This document shows positions 10,474 through 22,256 of a DNA stretch of 64,000 bases, one piece after another. The stretch is from Bos javanicus. Taxonomy: Eukaryota; Chordata; Mammalia; Artiodactyla; Bovidae. The stretch's first letter is position 1. The number at the start of each line of letters is the position of its first letter. The translations under genes and the position numbers were made by a program. A model generated the notes under the pieces. The model saw only the letters and a list, made by a program, of their open reading frames with translations. It did not search any database and was not told the origin of the DNA. The stretch lies in the NCBI RefSeq assembly GCF_032452875.1, contig NC_083869.1, forward strand, positions 119,232,001-119,296,000. Reading direction: 5' to 3'.

Positions 10474-10642
10474 CTTAAAAAAAAAAAAAAAATTTATTTG
10501 CCTGTGCTGGGTCTTAGTTGTAGCACTTGGAATCTTTTTTTTAGTTGCGGCATGTGGGATCTAGTTCCCTAACCAGGGATCGAACCCAGGCTCCCTGCAT
10601 TGGGAGCACGAAGTCATAGCCACTGGACCACGAGGGAAATCC
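10474..10642 (-). mobile_element. CHR-type SINE
   Basis: It runs from a 16-base A tract (10479-10494) and the T-rich tail to the head at GGACCACGAGGGAAATCCC. It is nested in the MLT1-type LTR. Confidence 0.9.
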
Positions 10643-10694
10643 CTGTGTTCTCTCTGTCTCTTATAATGACACTTGTCACTGGACTGAGGATAAT

Positions 10695-10752
10695 CTAAGA
10701 TACAGTCCATGGGGTCGCAGAGAGGCAGACATGACTTAGCAACTGAACAACA
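10695..10752 (+). mobile_element. Bov-A tail fragment
   Basis: Only the last 58 bases of a Bov-A unit are present (TACAGTCCATGGGGTCGCAG ... GCAACTGAACAACA). The copy is strongly 5'-truncated. Confidence 0.8.
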
Positions 10753-11021
10753 GCCACAGCTTAACTACAATTTGCAAAGACTCTTTATCCAAACCAAGCC
10801 ACATATGCACAGGTTCCTGGGGTTAGTACCTGGACAGACCTGTGAGCGGCCACCATGCCACCCACTGGGCCCGATCACCAGAGGATCCCCTGTGGAAGCA
10901 GTGTAAAGTTTTTATTAGAAAACTTACTGTCGAGCAATAATTGCTGAGGTTGTACGTACACTCCCTGTTTGTGTCTTAGTTTCTTAGATCTCCTTAGCTG
11001 CCCTTAGTCACCTGGTCTTTT

Positions 11022-11204
11022 TCTTTTTTTTATTTGGCTGTGCTGGGTTTTAGTTGCAGCATGTGGGGTCTGGGATCCTTAATTGTGACATGTAAACTCT
11101 TAGTTGTGGCATGTGGGATCTAGTTCCCTGACCAGGGATCGAACCCCAGGCCCCATGCATTGGGAGCACGGAATCTTAGCCACTGGACCACCAGAGAAGT
11201 CCCA
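11022..11204 (-). mobile_element. CHR-type SINE
   Basis: The complete minus-strand layout is present: T-rich tail, a GGCATGTGGGATCTAGTTCC body, and the head at GGACCACCAGAGAAGTCCC. Confidence 0.92.
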
Positions 11205-12259
11205 GACACACAGTCCTGATTTGAAATTGGCAGCTGGCCAGCACTGCAGCTCACCTCACCTGCCCTGCTTGGGCTCTGGCGGTTCACACTAGGGAGGGTT
11301 GGGTGAGGCGCCCTGTGCGCTTGTTCACATGGGGCTGCTAACTGCTTGTGCCGAAGGAGGGAACCTGCCAGAGACGGGAGCTGCATTTCCGTAGGGAATG
11401 TTCCCCCAAATCACAACTTGTACCTCCCATTCTGATGGGCCAGGGCAATCTATCAAGATCAGTAGAAAAATGTTGATTTTTTTGAAAACTGTATTCAAAA
11501 AAATTTTATTGAACCTGAGTCATTTGCTGAACATTCCACAGAATCCTAGAAAAGTCTGACAAGCTGTTTTCTTCCAGAAGTTTATAAAAGAGGACACAGC
11601 AGATAAATCTGTGCTGTTGATGAGGGCTGGAGATAACAAGGAGGAATGATCAGGGAGTTGATGGTTCTCGTCCTGTGTGGCTGGCCCAGGGCTTCTCAGA
11701 CCATTGAGTGTGGGTTCACGTAGAATCTAGGCCCCATCCCAGATCCCCTTACCATAATCTCAGGAGTGGTTATTGTACACACCAGTGACTGAAAAACTGC
11801 TATCTATGTTGAAGGTGAGGATGGAGTACAAGGGTACCCCCCCTCTCAGATGTTCTGAGAGTGAAAGGGAGCCCTTTCCTAGGATTCCTGGACTCATGGC
11901 TCCTCCCCTTCTGAGCACTGATGGGCTCCCCTGAACCCTACAAGGCCACACTCGCTGCCTGTCTGCACCCCCTCAAGGATAAGCAGACAGCACTGAGCGC
12001 TGCAGAGCCTGGGGGCCATGAAAATACTGACGACCACAGGGAGCTCAGAGAGTCCCTGAGAATAGCAGTGGTCACGTCAAATATATCCTTTACTCATAAT
12101 TCTGGTGAAGAACAGCACCCTTTTATGTTTCTTCTTCAGTAGCAGGGCAAGATTAATGACTTGCCAACTTCTGTGTGCTTGATGATGTCTAAATTTTTAA
12201 AAATCATCCGTACTATGCCAAATGAGTCTTAATTAAATAAGTCTTAATTAATAATTCTT
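11205..12259. other. Single-copy intron DNA
   Basis: About 1 kb with no named repeat and no supported exon. The last 80 bases are AT-rich (repeats of TCTTAATTAA) and became the target of the BovB that follows. Confidence 0.5.
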
Positions 12260-12271
12260 AATTCAGAATTA

Positions 12272-13992
12272 AGAATGGGAAAGACTAGAGATCTCTTCAA
12301 GAAAATTAGAGATACCAAGGGAACATTTCATACGAAGATGGGCTCAGTAAAGGACAGAAATGGTATGGACCTAACAGAAGCAGAAGATATTAAAAAGAGG
12401 TGGCAGGAATACACAGAAGAACTATACAAAAAGATCTTCATGACCAAGATAATGACAATGGTGTGATCACTCACATAGAGCCAGACATCCTGGAATGTGA
12501 AGTCAAGTGGGCCTTAGAAAGCATCACTACCAACAAAGCTAGTGGAGGTGATGGAATTCCAGTAGAGCTATTTCAAATCCTGAAAGATGATGCTGTGAAA
12601 GTGCTGCTCTCAATATGCCAGCAAATTTGGAAAACTCAGCAGTGGCCACAGGACTGGAAAAGCTCAGTTTTCATTCCAGTCCCAAAGAAAGGCAATGCCA
12701 AAGAATGCTCAAACGACCGCACAGTTGCACTCATCTCACACGCTGGCAAAATAATGCTCAAAATTCTCCAAGCCAGGCTTCAGCAATACGTGAACCGTGA
12801 ACTTCCAGATGTTCAAGCTGGTTTTAGAAAAGGCAAAGGAACAAGAGATTAAATTGCTAACATCTGCTGGATCATCGAAAAGGCAAGAGAGTTCCAGAAA
12901 AGCATCTATTTCTGCTTTATTGACTATGCCAAAGCCTTTGACTGTGTGGATCACAATAAACTGTGGAAAATTCTGAAAGAGATGGGAATACCAGACCACC
13001 TGACCTGCCTCTTGAGAAACCTATATGCAGGTCAGGAAGCAACAGTTAGAACTGGACATGGAACAACAGACTGGTTCCAAATAGGAAAAGGAGTACGTCA
13101 AGGCTGTATTTTGTCACCCTGCTTACTTAACTTATATGCAGAGTACATCATGGGAAACGCTGGGCTGGAAGAAGCACAAGCTGGAATCAAGATTGCCGGG
13201 AGAAATATCAATAACTTCAGATATGCAGATGACACCACCCTTATGGCAGAAAGTGAAGAGGAACTAAAAAGCCTCTTGATGAAAGTGAAGGTGGACAGTG
13301 AAAAAGTTGGCTTAAAGCTCAACATTCAGAAAACAAAGATCATGGCATCTGGTCCCATCACTTCATGGGAAATAGATGGGGAAACAGGGGAGACAGTGTC
13401 AGACTTAATTTTTGGGGGCTCCAAAATCACTGCAGATGGTGACTGCAGCCATGCAATTAAAAGACGCTTATTCCTTGGCAGGAAAGTTATGACCAATCTA
13501 GATAGCATATTGAAAAGCAGAGACATTACTTTGCCAACAAAGTTCCGTCTAGTCAAGGCTAAGGTTTTTCCAGTGGTCATGTATGGATGTGAGAATTGGA
13601 ATGTGAAGAAAGCTGAGCGCTGAACAATTGATGCTTTTGAACTTTGGTGTTGGAGAAGACTCTTGAGAGTCCCTTGGACTGCAAGGAGATCCAACCAGTC
13701 CATTCTGAAGGAGATCAGTCCTGGATGTTCTTTGGAAGGAATGATGCTAAAGCTGAAACTCAAGTACTTTGGCCACCTCATGTGAAGAGTTGACTCATTG
13801 GAAAAGACTCTGATGCTGGAGGTGATTGGGGGCAGGAGAAGAAGGGGACGAGAGAGGATGAGATGGCTGGATGGCATCACTGACTTGATGGACGTGAGTC
13901 TGAGTGAACTCCGGGAGTTGATGATGGACAGGGAGGCCTGGCGTGCTGCGATTCATGGAGTCGCAAAGAGTCTGAGTGACTGAACTGAACTG
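12272..13992 (+). mobile_element. BovB, 1.7 kb, reverse transcriptase decayed
   Basis: This is the longest continuous BovB in the window, 5'-truncated and flanked by a perfect 12-bp target duplication, AATTCAGAATTA (12260-12271 and 13993-14004). It encodes the RTE-type reverse transcriptase of ORF2: the FIDYAKAFD motif near 12921, the RQGCILSP motif near 13097 and the catalytic YADD at about 13222-13233. Three lesions break it: a one-base frameshift near 12430, a TAA at 12850-12852 where the family has Gln, and a TGA at 13621 where it has Arg. The 3' end carries the standard (ACTGAA) tail. The endonuclease is missing, so it cannot be autonomous. Confidence 0.95.
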
Positions 13993-14184
13993 AATTCAGA
14001 ATTATCCATACCATGCCACTTAATGCTTCCTAAAAAAAGTGCCCTAATTTTAAATATCTTCAATACCTTGGTTAAAGGGCTATAGGTATTTTTCAAAGAA
14101 TCTCAGTTTTTTTGTTTTTATTTTGAAGTTTAAATTTATTGTTCAGTTACTTTTAACAGTCATAGGTGTGTCTTAAACTAGTTG

Positions 14185-14395
14185 GGCATGCGTCCTGCGC
14201 CAAGTCCTGTGCTGACTGCTTCACACATCTGATTGCATTTATATAATCTTCCAAACCAACAATGGGGTGAATTCTGCTCACATTGCATGTTATAGATGAT
14301 GAAGCTGAGACTGAGAAAGGTTGAGGAACATGGTCAAGTGTTATTTGAGCCTGCTCGCTCTTTACCGCTAAGCTGTGCTGTCTTCTGGGAGAGCT
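14185..14395 (-). mobile_element. MIR SINE (ancient)
   Basis: GATGATGAAGCTGAGACTGA corresponds to the MIR core read in reverse, with CAAGTCCTGTGCTGACTGC on its left. It is diverged, as expected for a pan-mammalian relic. Confidence 0.7.
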
Positions 14396-14467
14396 GTTGA
14401 TTTTCCAGTGAACTGTGTTTGAAAGTTTAGAGTCTCTGACTGTATGAAATATTCAAAGTTACTTTAT

Positions 14468-14734
14468 TTTTTTTTATTTTTTTATTTTATTTTTAAACTT
14501 TACATAATTGTATTAGTTATGCCAAATATCAAAATGAATCCACCACAGGTATACATGTGTTCCCCATCCTGAACCCTCCTCCCTCCTCCCTCCCCATACC
14601 ATCCCTCTGGGTCGTCCCAGTGCACTAGCGCCAAGCATCCAGTATCGTGCATCGAACCTGGACTGGCATCTCGTTTCATACATGATATTTTACGTGTTTC
14701 AATGCCATTCTCCCAAATCTTCCGTGGAGATTCC
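14468..14734 (-). mobile_element. Young L1 3' UTR insertion
   Basis: Only the 3' UTR of a bovine-type L1 was inserted, on the minus strand, with a T-rich start. It matches the UTR at 3960-4250 closely. A 15-bp target duplication, TCAAAGTTACTTTAT, lies at 14453-14467 and 14735-14749. Confidence 0.93.
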
Positions 14735-14756
14735 TCAAAGTTACTTTATGGTCTAA

Positions 14757-15292
14757 TGCTGTTGTTATTCGGTCACTAAGCCATATCAATGTCAGACTCT
14801 TTGAGACCGCATGGACTGCAGCACGCCAGGCTTCCCTGTCCTTCCCCATCTCCCGAAGCTTTCTCAAACTCATGTCCATTGAGTCGATGATGCCATCCAA
14901 CCATCTCATCCTCTGTCATCCCCTTCTCCTCCTGCCCTCAGTCTTTGCCAGCATCAGGGGCTTTTTCAGTGAGTTGGCTCTTCACATCAGGTGGCCAAAG
15001 TATTGGAGCTTCAGCTTCAGCATCAGTCCTTCCAATGAATATTCAGGATTGATTTCCTTTAGGATTGACTGGTTTAATTTCCTTGCTGTCTGAGGGACTC
15101 TCAAGAGTCTTCTGAGAGAATCACCATAGTTTGAAAGCATCAGTTCTGGCACTCAACCTTCTTTATGGTCCAACTCTCACATCTGTACATAACTGCTGGA
15201 AAAAGCGTAGCTTTGACTAGATGAACCTTTGCTGGCAAAGTGAAGTCTCTGCTTTTTAATATGCTGTCTAGGTTTGTCATAGCTTTTCTTGA
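14757..15292 (-). mobile_element. BovB 3' end, older variant
   Basis: The element begins GTTGTTATTCGGTCACT in place of the ACTGAA-type tail and runs to a truncation inside ORF2. It is more diverged than the 22972 and 12272 copies. Confidence 0.92.
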
Positions 15293-15784
15293 AATTGAAG
15301 TGACAGCAACAATTTTTAAGCATAGGCTCAGTTTTCGGGGGGGATGCCTGTTGTCAATGCTAATTTCTCACTTTCCATACTTTCTTATTCCCCCAAGTTC
15401 ATTTAGTTTTCCAGAGTTCTCTTAGCTGGCTAAAGCAGGAGTCCTGGCCCCACCCCCAGAGAGACTGAGAGTGTGGCCCTGGCCCTGGGAATCTGCATCT
15501 TTATTACACCCCTCTGTGCTTCTGCAGCCAGAGTCTGCGCCATGAAACTCACTGCCACGTGTGCAGACCTCCAGGTGAATGGGCCTCTGCACGGGAAGTG
15601 GGTGCAACTTGCCAAGGGGCAGGGCCCAGTCCCCCAGAGACAGGACAGAAGCTGGGGCGCCTGCAGCTGACCCTGTCTTACTCAGTCAAAACCAAAACCA
15701 GGAAAGGAAGGGCTGTAGTTTCCAAGTTTTTTTTTCTTTTTTTCAAATTTGTCTTCGCTCTGGGTTTTTGTTTTATCTTGTGAG
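15293..15784. other. Mostly single-copy; possible MER20-like relic
   Basis: Bases 15440-15515 (GGCCCCACCCCCAGAGAGAC, then GGGAATCTGCATCTTTATTA) resemble part of a MER20-type DNA transposon. The match is too short to be sure. The rest shows nothing. Confidence 0.35.
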
Positions 15785-15937
15785 TATTTGTTTGTTTGGC
15801 TGTGCCGGCTATTAGTTGCAGTATGCAGGATCTTTAGTTGCGGCACATGGGATCTAGTTCCCTGACCAGAGATCGAACCCAGGCCCTCTGCATTGGGAGT
15901 GCCGAGTCTTAGCCACTGAAGCACCAGGGAAGTCCCT
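15785..15937 (-). mobile_element. CHR-type SINE
   Basis: The body GGCTGTGCCGGCTATTAGTT leads to the head at GAAGCACCAGGGAAGTCCC. Confidence 0.9.
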
Positions 15938-16529
15938 GGGGGTGCTTTCTACTCACATTTCCATCCGTTATTTGTGCTCTGCCTCACCCCGTGGTTGAAA
16001 AGTCAGTTGGAACTAACTTAAAATCCATGTTCTGTGAAAACACAACCAAATGAGCAGGGGGAAGATCCCCAACCCCCAAAGATTCCAAGTCCTTTTTCTT
16101 TTTCAGTTTGTTTCTGGGATTCCTTTTTCTGATTACAAATGAAGTACGTACTTATTACTGAAAAGCCAAAAGTAAACACAGCGTAAACAGCCACCGTAAT
16201 AATTCTGTCCGCCCAGCGACAACCACCGCTCCCTCTGTTCTCCTTCCATTTATCTCTGTGTCTTATCTTTCCTTTGTCAGTTGCAATTGAGTTCAACTGC
16301 AAAGAGCCAGGAATCCAGCCTTACCAGACCCAAGGCTCATCTTTCGCCTTCCTTCACCCAGACTATCAGGAAGAAGGGAGCATCCAGGTTTTGTGGGCCC
16401 TCCAGTCACAGGGTTGTGGAGGCCTTCTGTAAAACAACAGAATATAAAGTTTAGGTATTAAAGCGAGTGTCCAGAGTGAGAATTAGAGAAATAAATCACA
16501 AATTCAAATTTTAAGAACTGATGAATCGA
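15938..16529. other. Single-copy or very old repeat DNA
   Basis: Bases 16130-16250 have the look of an ancient LINE tail (TTACAAATGAAGTACGTAC), but I cannot assign them. No exon is supported. Confidence 0.35.
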
Positions 16530-16692
16530 TAATCAACAAGGACTTACCATATGGCACAGGGAACTAGACTCAGTATCTTATAATAATCTCTAATGGAAAA
16601 GAATCTAAAAAGGAATAGATATACATATAACTGAATCCCTTTACTGTGTACCTGAAAATAACACAACATTGTAAATCAGCTGTAGTTCATTT
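16530..16692 (+). mobile_element. Artiodactyl L1 3' UTR fragment
   Basis: GGCACAGGGAACTAGACTCA and CACAACATTGTAAATCAGCT are 3' UTR landmarks of ruminant L1. The piece lies on the plus strand and is short and 5'-truncated. Confidence 0.75.
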
Positions 16693-16794
16693 TTTTTAAG
16701 TAGGTAAAGGAGAAAAAAAATGACAGGTACCAACATCAGAAAAATGTTTTATTAACTAGTGGCTTGCCACATGCTGTTGAGGTAATCCGCATGG

Positions 16795-17215
16795 GTTGGA
16801 AAAGAATTTCCAGACACAGAGCATTTCAGAAGGGAGTGATTTTATTAAGAACAAAGAGCAGAGATAATGTGGGCACTGCGAGCACAGTGGACCAACCTCC
16901 CGACAGACCAGGGAGAGTTGACAGTTTTCGAGGGTTAGTAGTCAACTTTTATAGCCTCAAAACAAAGAAAATTCCTGCTGGAAGGTTGGCATTAGGTGAT
17001 CGGTTAGGGCACTGTAGGGTGACTACCGGGGTGGGCATCTTTGCCTAATTTGGGGTCAGGAAGCCTGCTGGTGAAGGAAGCCCCCTCCAGGGCTTTTGGC
17101 GATGGTTACAGAGGGGCTCAGTCAGCTTCAGAGGGGACCTGGGTTCTGAGCTGCACTTCTGAGGCCTTTGTGTGAGGCCTTGCACCTGTGGCCTTGGGGC
17201 AGGACTCCACACATG
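16795..17215 (-). mobile_element. Retroviral LTR (ruminant type)
   Basis: The sequence reads as a minus-strand LTR: a reversed AATAAA (TTTATT at 16841-16846) near the left side and a GC-rich region to the right. No internal retroviral genes adjoin it, so it is a solo LTR or a fragment. The boundaries are approximate. Confidence 0.5.
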
Positions 17216-18159
17216 CTTCATAGTTTTCTTTCTGGGTATTTTTTGTTTTATACTCTTTGATTGCTTCTACATATGTGAGGAGTTTGTAATATCTTCTACA
17301 GTGAAAGAAAAGTTTTATTATTATTGAGAGATTAGAAATTTTTCTCTCGACTTCACATTTAGTTTTTGGTAATGCTGTGTAAATTTTTAGTATTTCTATT
17401 AAATTTGAGAAAACCTTCCTCAAACTTCTGAAAATGGAAGACTAGGGACATTTCAAGTTTCCTTGTGCACTGACTCTTCATAAATACTCTGATGACCTGG
17501 GGAATTCCTTGTAGTCGCTTCTACACCAGGACAGCTCACCATCGTTTGGCTAGGCACAGCAGCGACTGAGAATGATATTTCTCATTAAGCCCAAATTGTA
17601 TGTCACCTGGGTTCAGTGTCCCCTTAGCTAAATTCCAAATTGTCTTTGGCCGTTCTAACACCATGTGGGGAGGTATAACAACAGAAGTTGGAGTAGAAAG
17701 AAACAGCACTCTTAAGTGACTGCAATTAAAACTTGCTACTTTTGCAAATTTTACAAAAACATGTGACTGTTTGAACACATTGCTAGGGTTCCAAAGCTCC
17801 ATCTGAAGACTTCTATTTACTGCTTACTGGTCAGAGCTGGGTCCCCTGGCCCCTAGCTGCAAGGGGGTCTGGAAAGGTGTTTTTAAGGAGACGCATTTTT
17901 GGGCCAACAAAATCAGAGGGCTGTTGGTCAAGAAAGAGAGAATGAGTATTGAGTGGACAGCTAGCAGTGTCTCCTTCAGCTTCCAGGACTTTCTCTGTGT
18001 GTATAGATAGATGTATTGTGTGCCTGTATTTTCTTACAAAAATGCATACTGTTTATAACATACCATAATTGCTTTAAGTGATTTCACCAATACTCAAAAA
18101 CTAGTATTGGGAAATTTACCTAAATTGATATGTGTTGACCATCGTTTGCTACAGAACAA
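17216..18159. other. Single-copy intron DNA
   Basis: I recognise no repeat or exon in this 0.9 kb AT-rich stretch. Confidence 0.45.
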
Positions 18160-18460
18160 ATTGTTGTTGTTATTCAGTCACTCAGTCATGTCCAACTCTT
18201 TGTGACCCCATGGATTACAGCACACCAGGCTTCCTTCTCCTTCACTATCTCCTGGAGTTTGCTCAAACTCCTGTCCCTTGAATTGGCAATACCATCCAAC
18301 CATCTCATCCTCTGCTGCCCTTTTTTTGCCTTCAATCTTTCCCAGCATGAGGGTCTTTTCCAGTGAGTTGGCTCTTCAAATCAGGTGGCCAAAGTATTGG
18401 AGCTTCAGCATCAGCCCTTCCAATGAATATTCAGAGTTGATTTCCTTTAGGATTGACAAT
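18160..18460 (-). mobile_element. BovB 3' end
   Basis: A 300-base copy on the minus strand beginning GTTGTTGTTATTCAGTCACT. It has the same older tail type as the element at 14757. Confidence 0.92.
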
Positions 18461-18501
18461 AAATTACATTCAGCTAAATCACATGCTGCATTTTTGGGGG
18501 G

Positions 18502-18504
<3 letters not shown>

Positions 18505-18533
<29 letters not shown>
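18505..18533. repeat. (GT)n microsatellite
   Basis: About 14 uninterrupted GT units follow a G/T-rich run. Confidence 0.97.
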
Positions 18534-18948
18534 GTTAAATATGCTCTTTTTGTTGTTGTTGTAGCAGAATGCTTTTTCAGACAGCATCTCCGTGTGTAAC
18601 CCAGATGAATGCTGAGTTCTGTAATGGGGAGGGTGGTTGTTGGGAACCCTTTCCCTTCTCTCCCAGCAGCTCCTGAAGCATTTCTGTGGAACTCAGTATA
18701 GACAGATATGCTTTAAGACCTCTCCATCCCCAAAAGGCTCCTTTGCAGCCGAGGCACCCAGAGAGGGCCCTGGAGCTCCGCACAAGCACAGGGGGTTATG
18801 AGGTAAACAGGAAACAAGCCCTCTGGGCTCCTCTGAGACACCCAGCACCTAAGGCAGTCATTCTGGGCCCTCATACCAACCCTCTTCACCAGGGACCCTT
18901 CCTGAGGCCTTGTGATGACACCGGATTCTGCCCACAGACTGACCCAGT
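18534..18948. other. Single-copy intron DNA
   Basis: I see nothing supportable; the short frames here have no splice context. Confidence 0.45.
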
Positions 18949-18959
18949 TTCCTCATCCA

Positions 18960-19193
18960 GTGCATGGGTGTGTGCATGCTAAGTCGCTTCAGTCATGTCT
19001 GACTCTTTTCAACTCTACAGACTGTAGCCCACAAGGCTCTCCTGTCCATGGGATTCTCCAGGCAAGAATACTGGAGTGGGTTGCCATGCCCTCCTCCAGG
19101 GGATCTTCCCAGCGCATGGCTGGAACTTGTATCTCTTATGTCTCCTGCATTGGCAGGCGGGGTCTTTACCAGTAGTGCCTCCTGGGAAGCCCC
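18960..19193 (-). mobile_element. Bov-tA SINE
   Basis: A full-length minus-strand copy with an 11-bp target duplication, TTCCTCATCCA (18949-18959 and 19194-19204). Confidence 0.94.
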
Positions 19194-19204
19194 TTCCTCA
19201 TCCA

Positions 19205-19885
19205 CTGGAGAGGACAAATACCACCCATCTTAGGTGATTTCTTAGGCCTGTGGAGTTTTAGGGAGATGGTATGGTCGGGGGGTGGGGTTTCCAAAGGCTA
19301 AAACACGAGTATGTGCTGTATTCTCTCTCCTGAGGAAGGAGTTGGAAGGGTGACCTGGGAAGGACATTGGAGCAGGGAGGAGGCATGGGGTGCGCAACCC
19401 ACACACTCGCCATCTCCCTTTTCCAGCGCTTAAGCCCTAGCCTCCCTCTCCTAGCTCCTGTGGAAGGACCCAGGCATAAGGGAGGGGGAAAGAGAAGGCC
19501 CAGGGGATGCTAAGGTACCACTGAATATTGGACTTAAGGAACCTGCCCTGACGATGGGGACAGCGGGTCGGAAGGGAGATGGGAGGAACAGCAGACAGAG
19601 GAGGGCAGTGTTAGTGATGGCGGGTAGGATAGCCTTCTTTTGCGTATTTCACAGGACAAGGGAGATGAAGCTGCACTAGTTCTTACTTGGGAAGCTTATG
19701 GCCCATCGTTTCCTCCACAAGAGTGGAGGCCTCCCATCTCCTCTCCCCTGCCTTTCTCCCCTCCCCCCTCCCCCACCCCTCACCACCCTGCCCTGCCCGC
19801 CCCTCCAGCTGCTGGCTGTCCCCACAGCACAGCTGAGACCTGGTGATTCCCTCCCACTAGAAACTGGCCCTTTTTTCTTCTTCCT
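19205..19885. other. Single-copy intron DNA with pyrimidine tract
   Basis: Bases 19738-19812 are a long C/T-rich tract. No coding signal is attached to it. Confidence 0.45.
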
Positions 19886-19895
19886 ACCTCAAATA

Positions 19896-20310
19896 TAAAA
19901 AAAATACAAAGAAAGCTGAGCACTAAAGAATTGATGCTTTTGAACTGTGGTGTTGGAGAAAACTCTTGAGAGTCCCTTGGACTGCAAGGAGATCCAACCA
20001 GTCCATCTTGAAGGAAATCAGTCCTGAAAATTCACTGGAAGGACTGATGTTGAAGGTGAAACTCCAATACTTTGGCTACCTCATGCAAAGAGCTGACTCA
20101 TTGGAAAAGACCCTGATGCTGGGAAAGATTGAAGGCGGGAGGAGAAGGAGATGACAGAGGATGAGATGGTTGGATGGCATCTCCGACTCAATGGACATGA
20201 GTTTGAGTAAACTCTGGGAGCTGGTGATGGGCCGGGAGGCCTGATGTGCTGCAGTCCATTTGGTCGCAAAGAGCTGGACACCACTGAGTGACTGAACTGA
20301 ACTGAACTGA
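19896..20310 (+). mobile_element. BovB 3' end
   Basis: A 415-base, 5'-truncated copy ending in a clean (ACTGAA) tail. Its target duplication is ACCTCAAATA (19886-19895 and 20311-20320). Confidence 0.95.
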
Positions 20311-20402
20311 ACCTCAAATACAGATAAACCCAAATAACTTTCAAGTAAAAATCAAGAAATCAAAGATGTAACTCCCATTCATATATTTTCTGAGTTTTAA
20401 AA

Positions 20403-20581
20403 AATAATTATTTGTTTCTTCGCCCACGCTGGGTCTCAGTTGTAGCACATGGGATCTTAAGTTGCCGCATATGAGCTCCTAGTTGTGTCATGTAGGGTCT
20501 AGTTCCCTGACCGGGGATTGAACCCAGACCCCCTGCATTGGGAGCACAGAGTCTTAGCCACTGGACCACCAGGGAAATCCT
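20403..20581 (-). mobile_element. CHR-type SINE
   Basis: TCTAGTTCCCTGACCGGGGA marks the body and GGACCACCAGGGAAATCC the head end. Confidence 0.92.
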
Positions 20582-20589
20582 TCTGATTT

Positions 20590-20755
20590 TTTTTTTTTAC
20601 ATTTTATTTGTAAGTAATTATAGATTCACAGGAAGTTGAAACAGTAGTAGAGAAGTGCCAGACACCCTTCACCCAGCATCCCAGTGGCAACTGTAGCATA
20701 TAGGGGGTCGATGTCGGCACAGTCCACAGACTTCATTCAGATTTCACCAAAAAAG
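20590..20755 (-). mobile_element. Ancient L1M 3' end
   Basis: ATAGATTCACAGGAAGTTG and ACCCTTCACCCAGCATCCC are typical of the minus-strand 3' UTR of old mammalian L1M elements. Confidence 0.65.
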
Positions 20756-21143
20756 TGATTTCTTTTTTAAACAAATTTTCTTAATTACTAACATAGCTAT
20801 GTTACAGAAAATAGAAAAAAATGATTCTTGGTTCACTATCCTATGTGGCCACTATAAGCATTAGTGTTCCTTTCCTTCCAGTCTTTTGTGTACTTTTAGC
20901 ATAAATGGAAAGCATCATTTATGCACCATGTTATAACCTGACTTACAATGTTTTAAATAAACATTTTTCTTCATAACCTAGTCTTTATCCTTGTAAATGG
21001 CCATATAATATTTCAAATGAATATGCCATATTTTCCTTCATTGCTACCCTATTACTAGACAGATTGTTGCAGTTTTACTCTACAGTGATTTTGTAACAAA
21101 CAGCTTTATTTAACAACTTCCATATTTTGGAGTCCTCCTCTAG
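20756..21143. other. Very old LINE-like AT-rich DNA
   Basis: The phrase CCATATAATATTTCAAATGA recurs in a related form at 23695, which suggests relics of one ancient repeat family. I cannot name it. Confidence 0.35.
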
Positions 21144-21345
21144 GGGCTTTCTTGGTGGCTCAGACAGTAAAGAATCTGCCTGCAATGCAGGAGACCCAGG
21201 TTCAATCCCTGGGTCCGGAAGCTCCCCTGGAGAAGGGAATGGCAACCCACTCCGGTATTCTTGCCTGGAGAATCCCATGGAGAGAGAGCCCTGGCAGGCT
21301 ACAGTCCGTGAGATCACAAAGAGTCAGACACAACTGAGCAACTAA
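21144..21345 (+). mobile_element. Bov-tA SINE
   Basis: The head GGGGCTTTCTTGGTGGCTCAG and full Bov-A body are present, ending CACAACTGAGCAACTAACAC. Confidence 0.93.
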
Positions 21346-22130
21346 CACTCCAGAGTTTAACACCCAAGGGTATGAACATTTCAGTGACTCTTGATATAAA
21401 ATGCCAGATTACTTTGCAAAAGCACTGTCTCTCATTTCCACACCACTGCCATCTTAAACTGTTGCCAGAAGCAGATGGGGTCAGTTCTTTAATTGTCACT
21501 CATTTAATGATTTAAGAATGATATGGGTTTTTGTAAAGTTGTAGTTTCTAGTTACTTGGAAAGTTGATGATTTTTTTCTTCTCTTGACTGGTGATACTCT
21601 TTATTTTGTGACTTGGCTGTTCAAAATCTTTGCCCTATTATCTGTATGGTGTTTTACTTAACTGATTTATAAGAATTCTTTATCTAATGAAAATCTTAAC
21701 CTTTAATCTGTTAACTGTGCTGCAAGTATTTCTTCATTGCTTTACCTGTTAATTTGGTTTATCATTCAAATACTGTATATATGGAAATGTTAACTTTTTA
21801 TGAAACCAAATCTGTCCATCTTTTTTTTTTTCCTTCTCACTTTCAAAAGTCAGTATACTCCAGAGATGCGATAAGTTACTATATTCAACTCTTTTCTTCC
21901 ACTTTTTCCATGGTTTGATTTTTTTTTAATTTATACTGCTAGATGGTATAATATGCAAGTTAAAGGGATTTTTCCTGACATTTTCTGTTTATCTGAATAA
22001 TCTGTGTCATGACCCTTCCTTACTTATTTCAAAGTCTCTTATTCCTATAGATGAATGTATTAAATACAGTGAGTTAGAATGTGTGGTCTGCTCTCAGCCA
22101 GATGACCTCTCCAGCCCTGTTTCCTCTTTG
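21346..22130 (-). mobile_element. Probable ancient LINE remnant
   Basis: Phrases such as TATAAGAATTCTTTATCTAA and ACCAAATCTGTCCATC resemble a heavily diverged LINE ORF2 3' region on the minus strand. The assignment is tentative. Confidence 0.4.
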
Positions 22131-22140
22131 CTTCCACCAG

Positions 22141-22256
22141 ATCATGACCAACACGGGGAAGGCGAGGCGGAGGGGGACAGCTGGCGTGCAGTGGGGTGGC
22201 CCGGAGCCCCTGCGCCGGCCTGTCACCCCCGGCGGCCACAGGACCGGGTACCCAGC
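22141..22256 (+). CDS. Exon 2 of the unrecognised split gene
   Basis: A strong pyrimidine-rich acceptor (CTGTTTCCTCTTTGCTTCCACCAG) precedes this 116-base block, and the donor CAGC|GTAAGT follows it. Entering in phase 0 from exon 1, it reads 38 codons (IMTNTGKARRRGTAG at the start, HRTGYPA at the end when joined to the next exon) and leaves two bases. The basic patch GKARRRG follows the acidic first exon. The sequence is GC-rich compared with the surrounding old-LINE DNA. One alternative frame is also open, but it cannot accept exon 1. No domain is recognised. Confidence 0.6.

Larger units (their letters stand above)
10267..10830 (-). mobile_element. MLT1-type MaLR LTR (ancient)
   Basis: The minus-strand MaLR signature is clear: AGTTCTGGAGGCCAGAAATC near its 3' end and CACAGGTTCCTGGGGTTAG near its 5' end. 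It is split by a CHR SINE and a small Bov-A piece. The frames at 10177-10422 are read through it. Confidence 0.7.

Noticed and set aside
12272..13992. Active host reverse transcriptase gene
   Set aside because: It is a 5'-truncated BovB with a frameshift and two stops and no endonuclease.
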